The notes: generated from the letters alone by a model not told the origin. Shown: positions 18,283 through 27,606, numbered from the stretch's first letter. The stretch: 64,000 nucleotides of DNA from Alkalinema pantanalense (GCF_050753345.1 NZ_JBLZFX010000019.1:11848-75847); one strand, 5' to 3'. A program made the numbers and translations.

Positions 18283-18941
18283 TGAAATGGATTTATCTCA
18301 TAGCAGGATTGGTATTCTATGTCAAAATGCTCTGGATGAATAATCCACAGCCAACTTTACCGTTTTCTGCGGTGCAGGCAATCGCGCAAGATAGCGCTAT
18401 CCCTAACGTTGTGTCCGGCATTATTTTATACAATCGCCTTTATGACACGATTTTTGAGGTCATTGTCTTTACGATCGCCATCATGGGAGCGCATTTTTTG
18501 CTAGCCAATGAGCGACCCTCGGTCCAAATTCACCAATTTACCGATTCTTCCTCCATGCTTCTGGCTCGGCTTGGCGCAACCATTGCAGCCTTGGTGGGAA
18601 TTGAATTGGCCATTCGAGGGCACTTGAGTCCCGGTGGAGGCTTTGCCGCAGGGGTTGCCGGGGGAACGGCGATCGGGTTGGTGGCTATGACATCCTCCCT
18701 AGAAGGTATGCAGGCTGTCTATCAACGCTGGCGCGTGGCGACTTGGGAAAAAATTTCGGTTCTAGTTTTCATTGTGCTGGCTATGCTTACCCTGGCCGGT
18801 ATCGAACTTCCCCGAGGACAGATGGGAGAATTGCTCAGCGGCGGCATCATTCCCATCCTCAATATTTTAGTGGCTATTAAGGTGACGTTAGGCTCCTGGG
18901 CAGTCGTATTACTGTTTATCCGCTATCGTGGCCTGCTGTAG
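18279..18941 (+). CDS. mrpB: Na+/H+ antiporter Mrp/Mnh subunit B
   Basis: MnhB-domain membrane protein of 220 residues. It has the classic motif GHLSPGGGFAAGVAGGTA, an N-terminal membrane segment and several later ones, and RGQMGELLSGGIIPILNILVA near the C-terminus. It overlaps the previous gene by four bases and ends the operon. It converges on the DUF928 gene, with only 37 bp between the two stops. Confidence 0.9.
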   Translation: MMKWIYLIAGLVFYVKMLWMNNPQPTLPFSAVQAIAQDSAIPNVVSGIILYNRLYDTIFEVIVFTIAIMGAHFLLANERPSVQIHQFTDSSSMLLARLGATIAALVGIELAIRGHLSPGGGFAAGVAGGTAIGLVAMTSSLEGMQAVYQRWRVATWEKISVLVFIVLAMLTLAGIELPRGQMGELLSGGIIPILNILVAIKVTLGSWAVVLLFIRYRGLL

Positions 18942-18978
18942 CAATGCGTCCCACCCAGGATGGGAATCAACGGGCATT

Positions 18979-19818
18979 TCAAGGCACAGGGGCTAACTCC
19001 GGCTGTACCGGGACGGTGTTGAGCGGGGAAAATCCAGCTTGGTCTAGTAACTGATTCCATGCCTTTTGGGCATCCTGGTTCATCCCGTTCTGGTTGGTAG
19101 TAGGCGATCGTAAGACCTGACCCAAGGTCGTTAATGCATCAAACCAAATCCCCTGTTTGGCGTAGATCATGGCTTTTTGAGTCGGATCTTTCTGCTGGCG
19201 TAACTGTTGTAAAACGGGTAATTTGAGCGCAACCCGAGTCACTGAACCCCGTAAAATGATTGGGGTATTAATCGTAGTGAGATCATCCATATCGGGCCGT
19301 TGGCATTGCACCGAGAAAAACCACTGGTAGGACTGACCAACCTTGAGGGCCACTTGGTCGGGAAAGGCAATACTGGTAATTCCTGGCTCGATCGCCCGAG
19401 TTTTGAACTGCTGCTTGACTAAGGTTCCTGTTGCAGGCTGCTTCAGAACAATTTCCACCGTTTCCTGATCCGCAAATCCTTCGGGGGCATAAATCCAGAG
19501 CGTGGGTCGATCGCTAACCGTTTGGCCCCACAGTGCTTTGGACGGCAAGGTGGGCACGATCACTTGGAGATTGGTATAGCGATCGCAGGTGGTTCGCGAT
19601 CCGCCGCCTTGGCCCCGACCTCCCGGTTCGCCACTATTGGGGGGAGTGGGCGGATCCCATTGAATGCTTTGGGAAAGGCTAGTACCATTACCTGTGCTGC
19701 CATTTGACTCAACCGAGTTTCCTTGGGCATGCACAGGATTAGAAATACTAAACGCGATTGCTAAGCCGCTGACTAACGAAATCAATAAATAGCGGTAGTT
19801 AAACATATATAACATCAT
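18979..19818 (-). CDS. Secreted DUF928 domain protein
   Basis: About 279 residues with a signal peptide (LISLVSGLAIAFSISNPVHAQG). A low-complexity Gly/Ser/Pro linker leads to a DUF928 domain, recognised by TLWIYAPEGF near its start and by the C-terminal helical part WFDALTTLGQVLR. It is exported or periplasmic, molecular function unknown. Its ATG overlaps the stop of the upstream CHAT-CHASE2 gene (TCATGA), so it is the last gene of a five-gene operon. In cyanobacteria DUF928 genes commonly accompany CHASE2/CHAT genes. Confidence 0.87.
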   Translation of the reverse strand: MMLYMFNYRYLLISLVSGLAIAFSISNPVHAQGNSVESNGSTGNGTSLSQSIQWDPPTPPNSGEPGGRGQGGGSRTTCDRYTNLQVIVPTLPSKALWGQTVSDRPTLWIYAPEGFADQETVEIVLKQPATGTLVKQQFKTRAIEPGITSIAFPDQVALKVGQSYQWFFSVQCQRPDMDDLTTINTPIILRGSVTRVALKLPVLQQLRQQKDPTQKAMIYAKQGIWFDALTTLGQVLRSPTTNQNGMNQDAQKAWNQLLDQAGFSPLNTVPVQPELAPVP

Positions 19819-22181
19819 GATGGTAACACTCCAGGTAGCATTTCAATATCGGATGATTTAAATTGAACAATACGGCTCAGACTGGAACTCATTAATAGTC
19901 CCATTAGAGGGGGAATCAACGGCACCCAAGCCCCTTGCAGCAATAGAATATAACTCGTGATCAATAATAGACTTGAGCCGACAACCACTGCACCGCACCA
20001 GTAACGCAACGATCGTAGCCCCACCCCCAGCAAGGCCCCACCCAACGACCAGCCTACCATCCAAACGACCTCCGCCCAAAAGGGCCAAGGTTGAATGATA
20101 GGTCGTCGATCGAGGGCGACACTGAGCAGTTGGCTGACCATTTGGGCCTGCACCATCACACCGGGTAGGCGCGTGGCAAAGGCTTGGCCGTAGGGTGTGG
20201 GCCAGATATCGCCCGTATTCGGTGTGACAACCCCGACGATGACAATGCGATCGCGCAACAGATCTGGGTTCACTTCGCCCTTAAGAAATTGGGTCAGGGA
20301 AATTTGTCGCGCAATATTTCTAGGGGAAGCAGGCGATCCTACATTCCGATAATTCAGCAACAATTGGATTCCCGCCGCATCTACCGGCTGATAGCCCGAC
20401 GATCGATTGCCGAGTTTACTCACTACCGCTTGACCTAATTTCAACTGCTGTTGCGGCGTAAAGTCGATCGCCACCCCTTGGCTAGCTAAATAGCGAAACG
20501 CCAATTGTGCACTAAAGGAATAACTGGCCGTACAACGGGAAGTGGATTGCGGAGACATCGAAATTAACTGGCGACGAACAATACCATCGGTATCCTGAAC
20601 AAAATCACTAAAACCCACCTGTTTTTCAGGCGTTTCCGGCGGTGGGAGAATGCCACTGGCATCATCTTGGGCATCGGGTCGCTTACAGATAGCTACTAAA
20701 CGATCGCTCTTTAATAACTGTGCTAACTGCGGATCAGTGGCGGAAAAATCGCGATAGATGTCTAACCCAATCACGCGCGGTTGAGCTTGATTTAATTGGG
20801 TTAATAATTGCCGAGTGGTGCGATCGGACAGGGAGCCTCGACGGGGTTCATTGCCCTGGGCTTGAATATCCTGATCGCCGATCGTCACTACGACAATGCG
20901 ATCGTCCGGGGGTTCCGCAGGCCGGAGCCGCATCAACCCATCCCAAGCCGCCAATTCCACCGTTTGCAGCCACCCCAGCGCCCGCACCGCCACCACCAAG
21001 CCCCCAATCAACAACGCACTGGTTAGCCCGATCGCGGACGATCGTTTCGGCAATTGCGGCGCTGGAGCAGTGGGGACTACGCACCAATCCTGCCAGCACG
21101 GGGAGGGTTCCGCCGGATTTTGGCACAGCACAGGCAACCACGAGGCACAGGGATATTGCGCCTCGATCGCCTGTAGCTTTTCCCGCGCTTCCCGTACGGC
21201 TAAATAGAGCGACTGTCCCGATGAAAACGCCGTTAGGAAGTATTTGAGAAATTCCTGGGCCACCCGATCGGGCACAGGTTCCCGCATGACAATCATTTGG
21301 GGAATGTGCAGCGTAGCCAAATCCTGGGCCAATCCCAAACCATCACAGGAATTGAAAATCGCGAGTTTTAGCCCCTGTTCGATCGACCGTCGTAGACTAT
21401 ATTTCAAATCTTCGATCGTAATTTCTTCCTGGGGATTGAGTTGCAGAATGCCTTGGCTTTGGCTGCTGCTATGGCCTGCAAAAAATAAAATATCCCAGGG
21501 CTGTTCCCAGAGTTGTTGGTTTAACTGTTGCGAACTTGGCTCCACTAGAAAATTAACATCCGCCTGGGGCAATTGATTCAGCAAGGCGCGATCGTGGTCA
21601 ATTTCAATCCCCTGACTGTTGCCTAAAATGGCAAGAATGCGGACTTTTCGCGATTGTTCCACATCTCGTTTTGTCAACGATCGACGGTAATCGGGCGGAT
21701 TCAACGCCAATTCCGATCGAGGATAATCCTCGAAAAATTGCCAATGCTCCCAGGGAAACCGCAGCATTTCCAATTGTTCTGCCAGAATGACTAACCGTAC
21801 TTCCTCAACGGGATTCAATTGGGTACGCAACTGGCGTTCGATCGTTTGAAAGGCTGGATCACTCAGCGCTTGATTGAGCAAGCTGTGTAACCTTTGGCAA
21901 AGGGTTTTAAATTCTGACTTGGAAACATGGGTCACATCGGTGCTATCAATTTCAAAGACCGATCGCAACGCCCCCAGTTGGGTGCCACCTAGGTGACGAT
22001 ACAACGCTTGGTAGAGGGTGCGCCATTGCTGAAAACATTGGTGCAGTTCCGGCAGAGCTGGTAGACTGCCCGTCACCTGAATGGGATTGGCTTGGGGATC
22101 TGTCCAAATTTGCGCCGCGATCGACGGAAATCCCTGCTGCCAGTTGCCCTTGCCTAAATTTAAAACCACTAACTGATTCAT
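19815..22181 (-). CDS. CHAT domain - CHASE2 sensor membrane protein
   Basis: A 788-residue protein with an N-terminal CHAT (caspase/separase-like) peptidase domain. The candidate dyad is visible: H237 in ILFFAGHSSS and C279 in IFNSCDGLGLA. A membrane helix near residue 385 (IGLTSALLIGGLVVAV) leads to a CHASE2 extracytoplasmic sensor (AAWDGLMRLRPAEPPDDRIVVV onward, to ~690). Three C-terminal membrane helices and a short tail follow. The layout implies that a stimulus sensed outside could control a protease inside. A ribosome site GGAGAC precedes ATG 22181. It lies 29 bp after the DUF1822 gene and overlaps the DUF928 gene, hence the same operon. Substrates are unknown. Confidence 0.9.
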   Translation of the reverse strand: MNQLVVLNLGKGNWQQGFPSIAAQIWTDPQANPIQVTGSLPALPELHQCFQQWRTLYQALYRHLGGTQLGALRSVFEIDSTDVTHVSKSEFKTLCQRLHSLLNQALSDPAFQTIERQLRTQLNPVEEVRLVILAEQLEMLRFPWEHWQFFEDYPRSELALNPPDYRRSLTKRDVEQSRKVRILAILGNSQGIEIDHDRALLNQLPQADVNFLVEPSSQQLNQQLWEQPWDILFFAGHSSSQSQGILQLNPQEEITIEDLKYSLRRSIEQGLKLAIFNSCDGLGLAQDLATLHIPQMIVMREPVPDRVAQEFLKYFLTAFSSGQSLYLAVREAREKLQAIEAQYPCASWLPVLCQNPAEPSPCWQDWCVVPTAPAPQLPKRSSAIGLTSALLIGGLVVAVRALGWLQTVELAAWDGLMRLRPAEPPDDRIVVVTIGDQDIQAQGNEPRRGSLSDRTTRQLLTQLNQAQPRVIGLDIYRDFSATDPQLAQLLKSDRLVAICKRPDAQDDASGILPPPETPEKQVGFSDFVQDTDGIVRRQLISMSPQSTSRCTASYSFSAQLAFRYLASQGVAIDFTPQQQLKLGQAVVSKLGNRSSGYQPVDAAGIQLLLNYRNVGSPASPRNIARQISLTQFLKGEVNPDLLRDRIVIVGVVTPNTGDIWPTPYGQAFATRLPGVMVQAQMVSQLLSVALDRRPIIQPWPFWAEVVWMVGWSLGGALLGVGLRSLRYWCGAVVVGSSLLLITSYILLLQGAWVPLIPPLMGLLMSSSLSRIVQFKSSDIEMLPGVLPS

Positions 22182-22210
22182 ACTGTCTCCTTCGCGCTTT
22201 GAGTCAGCCG

Positions 22211-23395
22211 TTAAGCCAGGAAGGATTCCACAACGGTGGTTTGCGCCAATGTGACCTGCACCGCAAAGGCCGTTTCGATCGGGCAGCGGAACCGTTGCAG
22301 TTGAATCACGTTATCCGCCGATCGGGCTTGCACCGTTTGCACAACTTCGCCTTCCGGTGTCACTAAACTGAGGGCCAGATCTTCCGGTAGGCAGTCTACT
22401 CCAGCGATCGGGCGTAGCTGTACCTGCACCATCACCCGTTGATCCGCTTCCGGCGTAATCGCAACTAGCAACAGCACCACCTGTTCCGCCAACCGCAACG
22501 CCTTGACCCGCCGTACAATCTCCACGGCTTCTTCCCCATCCCGCAGGGCGATCGCGGGCTGTAGTTGTAATTCCTCTAAGGTTTGCCAACCTGTTTCAAA
22601 TTGATTTTGTAGCCATTGGCCTAAGCGAGTCACAGACTCTTGGAAGGTCTGCTGGAGATTAGTTAGAAGCGAATTGCCAACGGTATTGTACTGGAGTTGA
22701 TAGAGGCGTTGTCGCCAAGACGCTTGGGTGATTAACGCCCCCCATAGTTGAAAAGGAATTTCTAAGCGAGGGTTACTCGAATTTCCTAAGCGTTGCAAAA
22801 TATTTTCCGCCTGTACTGCTTCCACCGTTGCCAAGGGGGCGATCGCCGCCTGCGTCACTTCATTGGGAGCCAACTGCTGCACCACCCACAGTACCGCAAT
22901 ATCCGACACCAAGAAGTCCCGATCGAGGTGGTAGGTACGATCGTCGGCATCATAGCGCCCGTGGGTCTTCAGCATGGCATGGGTCGCGTAGCCCCAAACC
23001 CCCAGGCAACCATCATCCAGATTCACCTGTACCGCCAGAAAATAATCCCCCGCCCAATCCGACGCATCCACCCACTCCTGGGGCACAACTAATTCAGCCG
23101 TATCCAAACTGCGATCGGGCAGTAGCACCAACCGTTTCGCCCCCAGTTGAATGCCCGCCCCATTCACAAACGCCCAAACGTTGGATAAATCCACCCCGTT
23201 GGGAAAGGCTGCTGCTTGCGGGAAGTATTCCGATCGCAACCACGGCAAGATGGTTTGCACACTGAGGTGATTCAAAAACAGTTGCCACTGCACAGCAACG
23301 GATACACCCCGCTGGCTTTGCTGTTCTGCCTGCGATCGTACCGTTTGCGGAATGGCCAAAATCAGTTCGGTAGGACTTTCTAGATAGAGACTCAT
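22211..23395 (-). CDS. DUF1822 family protein
   Basis: A 394-residue soluble-looking protein matching the DUF1822 family of cyanobacteria (function unknown). Typical features are the short N-terminal segment leading to VAVQWQLFLNHLSVQTILPWL, then LVLLPDRSLDTAELVVPQEWVD, and a later region about the handling of cognate variables (DVYYLDRDFLVSDIAVLWV-like). It has no signal peptide or membrane helix. It is the third gene of the five-gene operon, 52 bp after the sigma-factor gene, and its constant pairing with that gene suggests the two proteins act together. A regulator or partner of the sigma factor is an inference. Confidence 0.82.
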   Translation of the reverse strand: MSLYLESPTELILAIPQTVRSQAEQQSQRGVSVAVQWQLFLNHLSVQTILPWLRSEYFPQAAAFPNGVDLSNVWAFVNGAGIQLGAKRLVLLPDRSLDTAELVVPQEWVDASDWAGDYFLAVQVNLDDGCLGVWGYATHAMLKTHGRYDADDRTYHLDRDFLVSDIAVLWVVQQLAPNEVTQAAIAPLATVEAVQAENILQRLGNSSNPRLEIPFQLWGALITQASWRQRLYQLQYNTVGNSLLTNLQQTFQESVTRLGQWLQNQFETGWQTLEELQLQPAIALRDGEEAVEIVRRVKALRLAEQVVLLLVAITPEADQRVMVQVQLRPIAGVDCLPEDLALSLVTPEGEVVQTVQARSADNVIQLQRFRCPIETAFAVQVTLAQTTVVESFLA

Positions 23396-23447
23396 GGGAC
23401 TTTCCTCGGTGGTAGGCTGGCGACTGGGATGCTGGCAGGTAACGATC

Positions 23448-24704
23448 CTAGGAACTCGATCGATAGCGCGATTGCAGCCAATCTTCTAGCAAGGTGCTGA
23501 TGGATTTCACCACGGTGGAACTTAAAGAAATATGCAACGTCTCCTGGCTCCAACGACTGAGCGCCAGCAATAAATTTTCGCGGGTTTTGGCTAGCTTCCG
23601 CGAGACTGTGTATTGCTGAATGCCCAGGATTTTCGCCATTTGCTGCTGGGTCAAATTGTCCTGGTAATACAGCTTCAGCAACTGCTGCCCCAGTTCATCC
23701 AACTGCCCGATCGCCCCTTGCAGAAACTGCTCCATGGCCGCTAACTGGGCTTTGCGATCGTCCGCCTCTTCCTGGGAGATCAGCTCACCCAACGGCGATT
23801 CCCGCTGCACATCGGGCAAATCCACCTGCCAATCTTCCTCGCCATCCCCCGCCGCTACATTCAGCGATTGGGTGGCAGGGTAGAGGTAGCGCCGCACCTG
23901 GTTAGCCATTTGCTTCAGCCAGGTTTCCAGCATTTCCGCCGTCACGTCTGTTGTGAGTTCTGGGGCGGACGGGTTCACTGGCTGGCTCGCTTGCTGGTTG
24001 TACTGGGCGGCGATCGTGGCCCAAGTCTCCGCATCCGGGCCAGCACTGGTACGCCCTTGGGGATTGCGGCTGGGGGGATAGGCCGCCATAAAACAAGTCC
24101 AAGCTAACAGGTATTCCTGCTGCTGAGTCGAACTCAAACCCGCTTGCTCCAAGGTTTCCGCCAATAACCTCCGGCTGAGTTTCAGCAACAAACTCCATTC
24201 GCTACAGAGATCAATTTCCCGCTGTTGCCGCAGGTTACTGCGCAGGATATTACAAAAGGCCGTATTGGCATAGGTTTTGAGGCTGGGGCGCTGGCTCGAG
24301 TCAAAGGCCCGCAGCAACCGGGGCACCTCCGCAATCACCCCTTGAAAGCAGTCGGAAAAGCTGACTTGGCTGGAACTGACCTGGGGCATGGTGCGGTGGA
24401 CGCTCCAGTAGCAGGTTTCCTGGAGGTAAGCCGAAAGATGCCCCAGGGCGAGCTGTTGCCGCAGGACGGGATTGGTCGCCGTCTGGCTGGTCTGCCAAGC
24501 CCGGTGCCAGTAGATCGCCCAGAAGTCCTCCGATCGCGCCTGGGCCGCTTCTTGGGCCGTTTGCTGGGCTGTTTCCTGGGCCGTTTGGGTCTGCATACTG
24601 CGCCGTAATCGGGCATCCACCACCCAGCCTGCTGTACGATCGGACTGGAACTGAAGGAAGCTAGAGAAGCTGGCAATAAGATCTTTACGGGACTGTATAG
24701 GCAT
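23448..24704 (-). CDS. Sigma-70-like RNA polymerase sigma factor (divergent)
   Basis: A 418-residue divergent sigma factor. A region-2-like stretch is visible (FSDCFQGVIAEVPRLLRAFD then LKTYANTAFCNILRSNLR). A clear region 4 lies near the C-terminus, where QQLLKLYYQDNLTQQQMAKI is followed by GIQQYTVSRKLAKTRENLL, a helix-turn-helix for -35 recognition. The N-terminus has an Ala/Gln-rich repeat (TAQETAQQTAQEAAQ), and ~40 residues extend past region 4. ATG 24704 is preceded by AGGACC. It is the second gene of the CHAT/sigma/DUF1822/CHAT-CHASE2/DUF928 operon, so a membrane-protease-controlled transcription switch is plausible. The promoter it recognises is unknown. Confidence 0.82.
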   Translation of the reverse strand: MPIQSRKDLIASFSSFLQFQSDRTAGWVVDARLRRSMQTQTAQETAQQTAQEAAQARSEDFWAIYWHRAWQTSQTATNPVLRQQLALGHLSAYLQETCYWSVHRTMPQVSSSQVSFSDCFQGVIAEVPRLLRAFDSSQRPSLKTYANTAFCNILRSNLRQQREIDLCSEWSLLLKLSRRLLAETLEQAGLSSTQQQEYLLAWTCFMAAYPPSRNPQGRTSAGPDAETWATIAAQYNQQASQPVNPSAPELTTDVTAEMLETWLKQMANQVRRYLYPATQSLNVAAGDGEEDWQVDLPDVQRESPLGELISQEEADDRKAQLAAMEQFLQGAIGQLDELGQQLLKLYYQDNLTQQQMAKILGIQQYTVSRKLAKTRENLLLALSRWSQETLHISLSSTVVKSISTLLEDWLQSRYRSSS

Positions 24705-24728
24705 GGCTGAAGGTCCTTTGTCCTGTGT

Positions 24729-26291
24729 CTACCAGGGATTTCCAATGACTGTAAATGCTGCCCAGTAGTAGGGATGGGAAAAATCCGTTTGTTCCAGGGT
24801 GGGCAAGGAGGCTAGGGACAAGGGTTGATCCCCGGTGCGAGACGCGATCGGACTGGAAAAACTGAAGGGTTGCTTTGAGGGTTGCTTTGAGGATTGGTTT
24901 AAGGATTGGTGCAAAGTAGAAGGACGTTGGACACCGGATTTTAACAGGGTGATCTGCGCCTGCCGGAGGGCTGATGATTTAATTGGAGCCTGTTTCAACT
25001 GTTCATAGAAATGGCGCATAAGCACTAAAGTTGCCGTATCGTCCACAGACCAGAGACTGGCGATCGTGGCCTTGGCTCCGGACTGCACCGCCAATCCCGC
25101 AAAACCGAGTTCTGCATTGGGGGATCCGATCGCCGTCTGGCAAGCGCTTAACACCAGCAATTGCACCACCGGAACCCGCAGGTTGAGTTCTCGGATATCT
25201 GTCAAGCGCAGGGGTTGATCCCAAAATTGCAGGTAGGAATCCTGGGCCGACTGGGCTGAAATGACCGCATGGGTGGCAATGTGAACAATCCCAAAGGGCT
25301 GCTGCGATCGAGCTTTTTGCAGATTTTCTAGGGTGAAGTCTTCGTTGAGGAGTTGTTTTCCTTGGCCGACCGATTGCGTAACGGATTGCAATTCGATCGG
25401 AACCGCAGGTAAGGGGGGCGCTTTGGCAAATTTGGCTGCCCCCACCGCCAGCACTTGCAACCCTTGTAAATTATTGGGGCGATGATCCAGTAAATTAAAG
25501 GCCGGAATCACCCCGAGGTTATATTTTTCAATTAAATATTGCTTGCCATCATGCAACGCGGCGAGGGGTAATCCCCGTAAGCCGGTGCCCAGGCAAAATA
25601 AAATCGTGCCAATTTCTTGCTGCTTGAGTTCTTGCTCAATGGGTTCAATCAGCCATTGGTGGAGTTGTTGTGCAGCGGGTAAGTATTCCTGGGGCTCCGT
25701 AAGCGGATTGACGACGCCTAGGCGAAATTGTGCACCGACTTGATTGCGGACTTTGAGGGTGGCGGTAGGGATCGATCGATGAATCGGTTTGCCCTGTGGG
25801 TTGACGAGGATAATATCTAAGCGATCGGGCAGGGGGATCGCATACAGGAGCGCTGTTTTCGTTTGGGTGTGCGGCGTTAACTGGTTTAAGCGCCTTTGAA
25901 TTTGCTCTAAGCTCAGCAACTGGCTACTGAGTTTTCCTTCATAAAAGGCTTCGTACTGCGCTTTCCAACCCACTTCCACCTGATTGATTGCGGCGACTAA
26001 GTCCTCCCGATCGAGACTGGCCTTCAGTTGGGGAATATCCAAGGGCGGAATCACGGGTTCAGGGGTCGATCGAGCTAATAAATTAGGGGGGGCTGCTAAA
26101 TTAGGGGGGGCTGCTAAATTAGGGGGGACGGCGGTGCGGGAATGGGTTTCCGCGAGGGCGGGTAAAAGTCCTATCCCAGGGAGGATTACACCGATCGATG
26201 GCGGAATCAACAGTCCCCATAGCCGCGATCGCAATCGGCGCGATCGTGTCATGAAGGGATGTAAAAGCCTATAGCCTTGCCAGCATTTCAT
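24729..26291 (-). CDS. Secreted CHAT domain protein
   Basis: A 520-residue protein with a basic N-terminus and hydrophobic signal sequence (LLIPPSIGVILPGIGLLPALA), then a Pro-rich linker with three PPNLAA-type repeats. A C-terminal CHAT peptidase-like domain has candidate dyad H341 in IVHIATHAVIS and C384 in LVLSACQTAIG, and ends YYWAAFTVIGNPW as usual for CHAT domains. The start may be 26291 or the ATG at 26252 just before the signal. The linker is encoded by an 18-bp tandem repeat containing runs of six or seven G (about 26084-26126), where slippage could change the frame. It is first in the operon, 24 bp ahead of the sigma-factor gene. Confidence 0.88.
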   Translation of the reverse strand: MKCWQGYRLLHPFMTRSRRLRSRLWGLLIPPSIGVILPGIGLLPALAETHSRTAVPPNLAAPPNLAAPPNLLARSTPEPVIPPLDIPQLKASLDREDLVAAINQVEVGWKAQYEAFYEGKLSSQLLSLEQIQRRLNQLTPHTQTKTALLYAIPLPDRLDIILVNPQGKPIHRSIPTATLKVRNQVGAQFRLGVVNPLTEPQEYLPAAQQLHQWLIEPIEQELKQQEIGTILFCLGTGLRGLPLAALHDGKQYLIEKYNLGVIPAFNLLDHRPNNLQGLQVLAVGAAKFAKAPPLPAVPIELQSVTQSVGQGKQLLNEDFTLENLQKARSQQPFGIVHIATHAVISAQSAQDSYLQFWDQPLRLTDIRELNLRVPVVQLLVLSACQTAIGSPNAELGFAGLAVQSGAKATIASLWSVDDTATLVLMRHFYEQLKQAPIKSSALRQAQITLLKSGVQRPSTLHQSLNQSSKQPSKQPFSFSSPIASRTGDQPLSLASLPTLEQTDFSHPYYWAAFTVIGNPW

Positions 26292-26741
26292 AGGAATTAT
26301 TTAGCTGAGTGCTGATAAATTGGCAATCGTCGAGTCAAAATATCCTAGCTGATTCCGAGTCAGTTCCGCTGTAGAACCTCACGAACTGTTGCAATTGCAG
26401 GGAACCACGATAGGTTGCAATCAAACCTTAATTTGGTACGGAATTATCTAGAGAAACATGTTTGCGAATGAATTGAATCAGAAGTTTTCAACTAGAGACG
26501 ATTCACTTAATGGTTACTTCGCTTGTTAAGGTTGTCATTCCGGATGAAGAATACAAATGGATTTTCAATGATTTAACCAGTCTGTCTCGTTCTGTATGGT
26601 GGGTGCAGAGGTATAAGATTGACGTAGCCACAGTTTGAACCGTGAGTCCTACAATAAAAAACGACCGAGAAACCTCGATCGTCAATACATTTTATTTTCT
26701 GAAATATGGACTATTCAACTCTCCTTGATTCCCATTCAACC
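26292..26741. other. 450-bp intergenic region with one terminator
   Basis: AT-rich region upstream of the CHAT operon and downstream of the next minus-strand gene. Apart from the hairpin at 26654-26682 nothing is recognised; a 60-codon frame at 26503-26685 looks fortuitous. The operon promoter should lie between about 26292 and 26640. Confidence 0.45.
26654..26682 (-). terminator. Rho-independent terminator for the 171-codon secreted-protein gene
   Basis: Read on the minus strand, ACGATCGAG and CTCGGTCGT form a 9-bp stem (one G-T pair) with a GTTT loop, followed by TTTTTATT. It lies about 60 bp past the stop at 26742. Confidence 0.75.
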
Positions 26742-27233
26742 CTAATGCGCCCATTCCACAGAGGTAATTTTTGCACTCGCTCCGGCAATCGATCGAGTTG
26801 TGGCAAAGGGTAAGTTCACTCCAGGCTGAAAATTTCCCTGCTGTGTAATAAAACTAGTTGTAATTTCCTTGCCGTTGCGATCGACGATCGTGTAGTTAAT
26901 CGTAAAGCGCTTGACCATCAGTCCTGTCTGATTAACCACCTCTCCTTGTAACGTGGCTCCGTTATACCTTAATCGACGAACTTGCATTGCAGCAGCTTTC
27001 TCCGTTGTCGAGGATGAAGGACTCATGGGATTGCAGAGGCGATCGAGGTTGACCCATTGCCCCGTAGGACTTTGCATAAAGCAAAAGGAATCGAGGGTCG
27101 TGCTAAGGGCTGGACGCCCGGAAGCTATCCCGCAGACTGTTACGATCGCGCAACTGACCCAGCCTAACGTTCCACCCAACCGCCCCGGCGATCGGCCCAT
27201 CGATCGGCCCAAAGTCTGATTCTTCAATAACAT
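26742..27233 (-). CDS. Secreted conserved-hypothetical protein
   Basis: About 163 residues with a signal-like N-terminus ending near SGRPALSTTLDSF. A short Cys-flanked stretch FCFMQSPTGQWVNLDRLC, of a kind seen in small secreted cyanobacterial proteins, is followed by a beta-rich domain (LRYNGATLQGEVVNQTGLMV, RFTINYTIVDRNG) resembling a FxLYD/immunoglobulin-like fold. ATG 27233 is chosen because GGGAGGA lies seven bases upstream; an in-frame GTG at 27257 is less likely. It has its own terminator. Function unknown. Confidence 0.7.
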   Translation of the reverse strand: MLLKNQTLGRSMGRSPGRLGGTLGWVSCAIVTVCGIASGRPALSTTLDSFCFMQSPTGQWVNLDRLCNPMSPSSSTTEKAAAMQVRRLRYNGATLQGEVVNQTGLMVKRFTINYTIVDRNGKEITTSFITQQGNFQPGVNLPFATTRSIAGASAKITSVEWAH

Positions 27234-27606
27234 GACCGAATCCTCCCGTTCAAGCACGGCTCATCAAGTATCATGAATCAATTACTCAATCATGGATACA
27301 TCGCTTTCTTAATTACTTTCTACATGGCTTGCCATATCACTTGTCATGTCAACGGTTAGATTGTTGATTGCAGCATCAGTGAGAAAAGGGGCAAGAACAC
27401 TCACCCCTGATATCGATCGAAGACCTCCTGTCGATCGAAAACTTTTACAATACCTCATCCATTGCAATGACAAATTACTAGAATAAACTCTATGACAAAC
27501 TTTGGAATAAACGCTGTGACAAACTGACCTGAATAGAAATCACAATGGATTGCAAGCTGCCTCCGATGGGGTTGGGTCAATTTGCAATCATCGCAATGGT
27601 GTAAAC
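27234..27606. other. 373-bp intergenic region with short direct repeats
   Basis: A roughly 24-bp unit (GAATAAACTCTATGACAAAC and its variant GAATAAACGCTGTGACAAAC) is repeated in tandem at 27481-27528. TCGATCGAAGACC and TCGATCGAAAAC lie close together near 27414-27445. No gene is seen. Confidence 0.5.
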
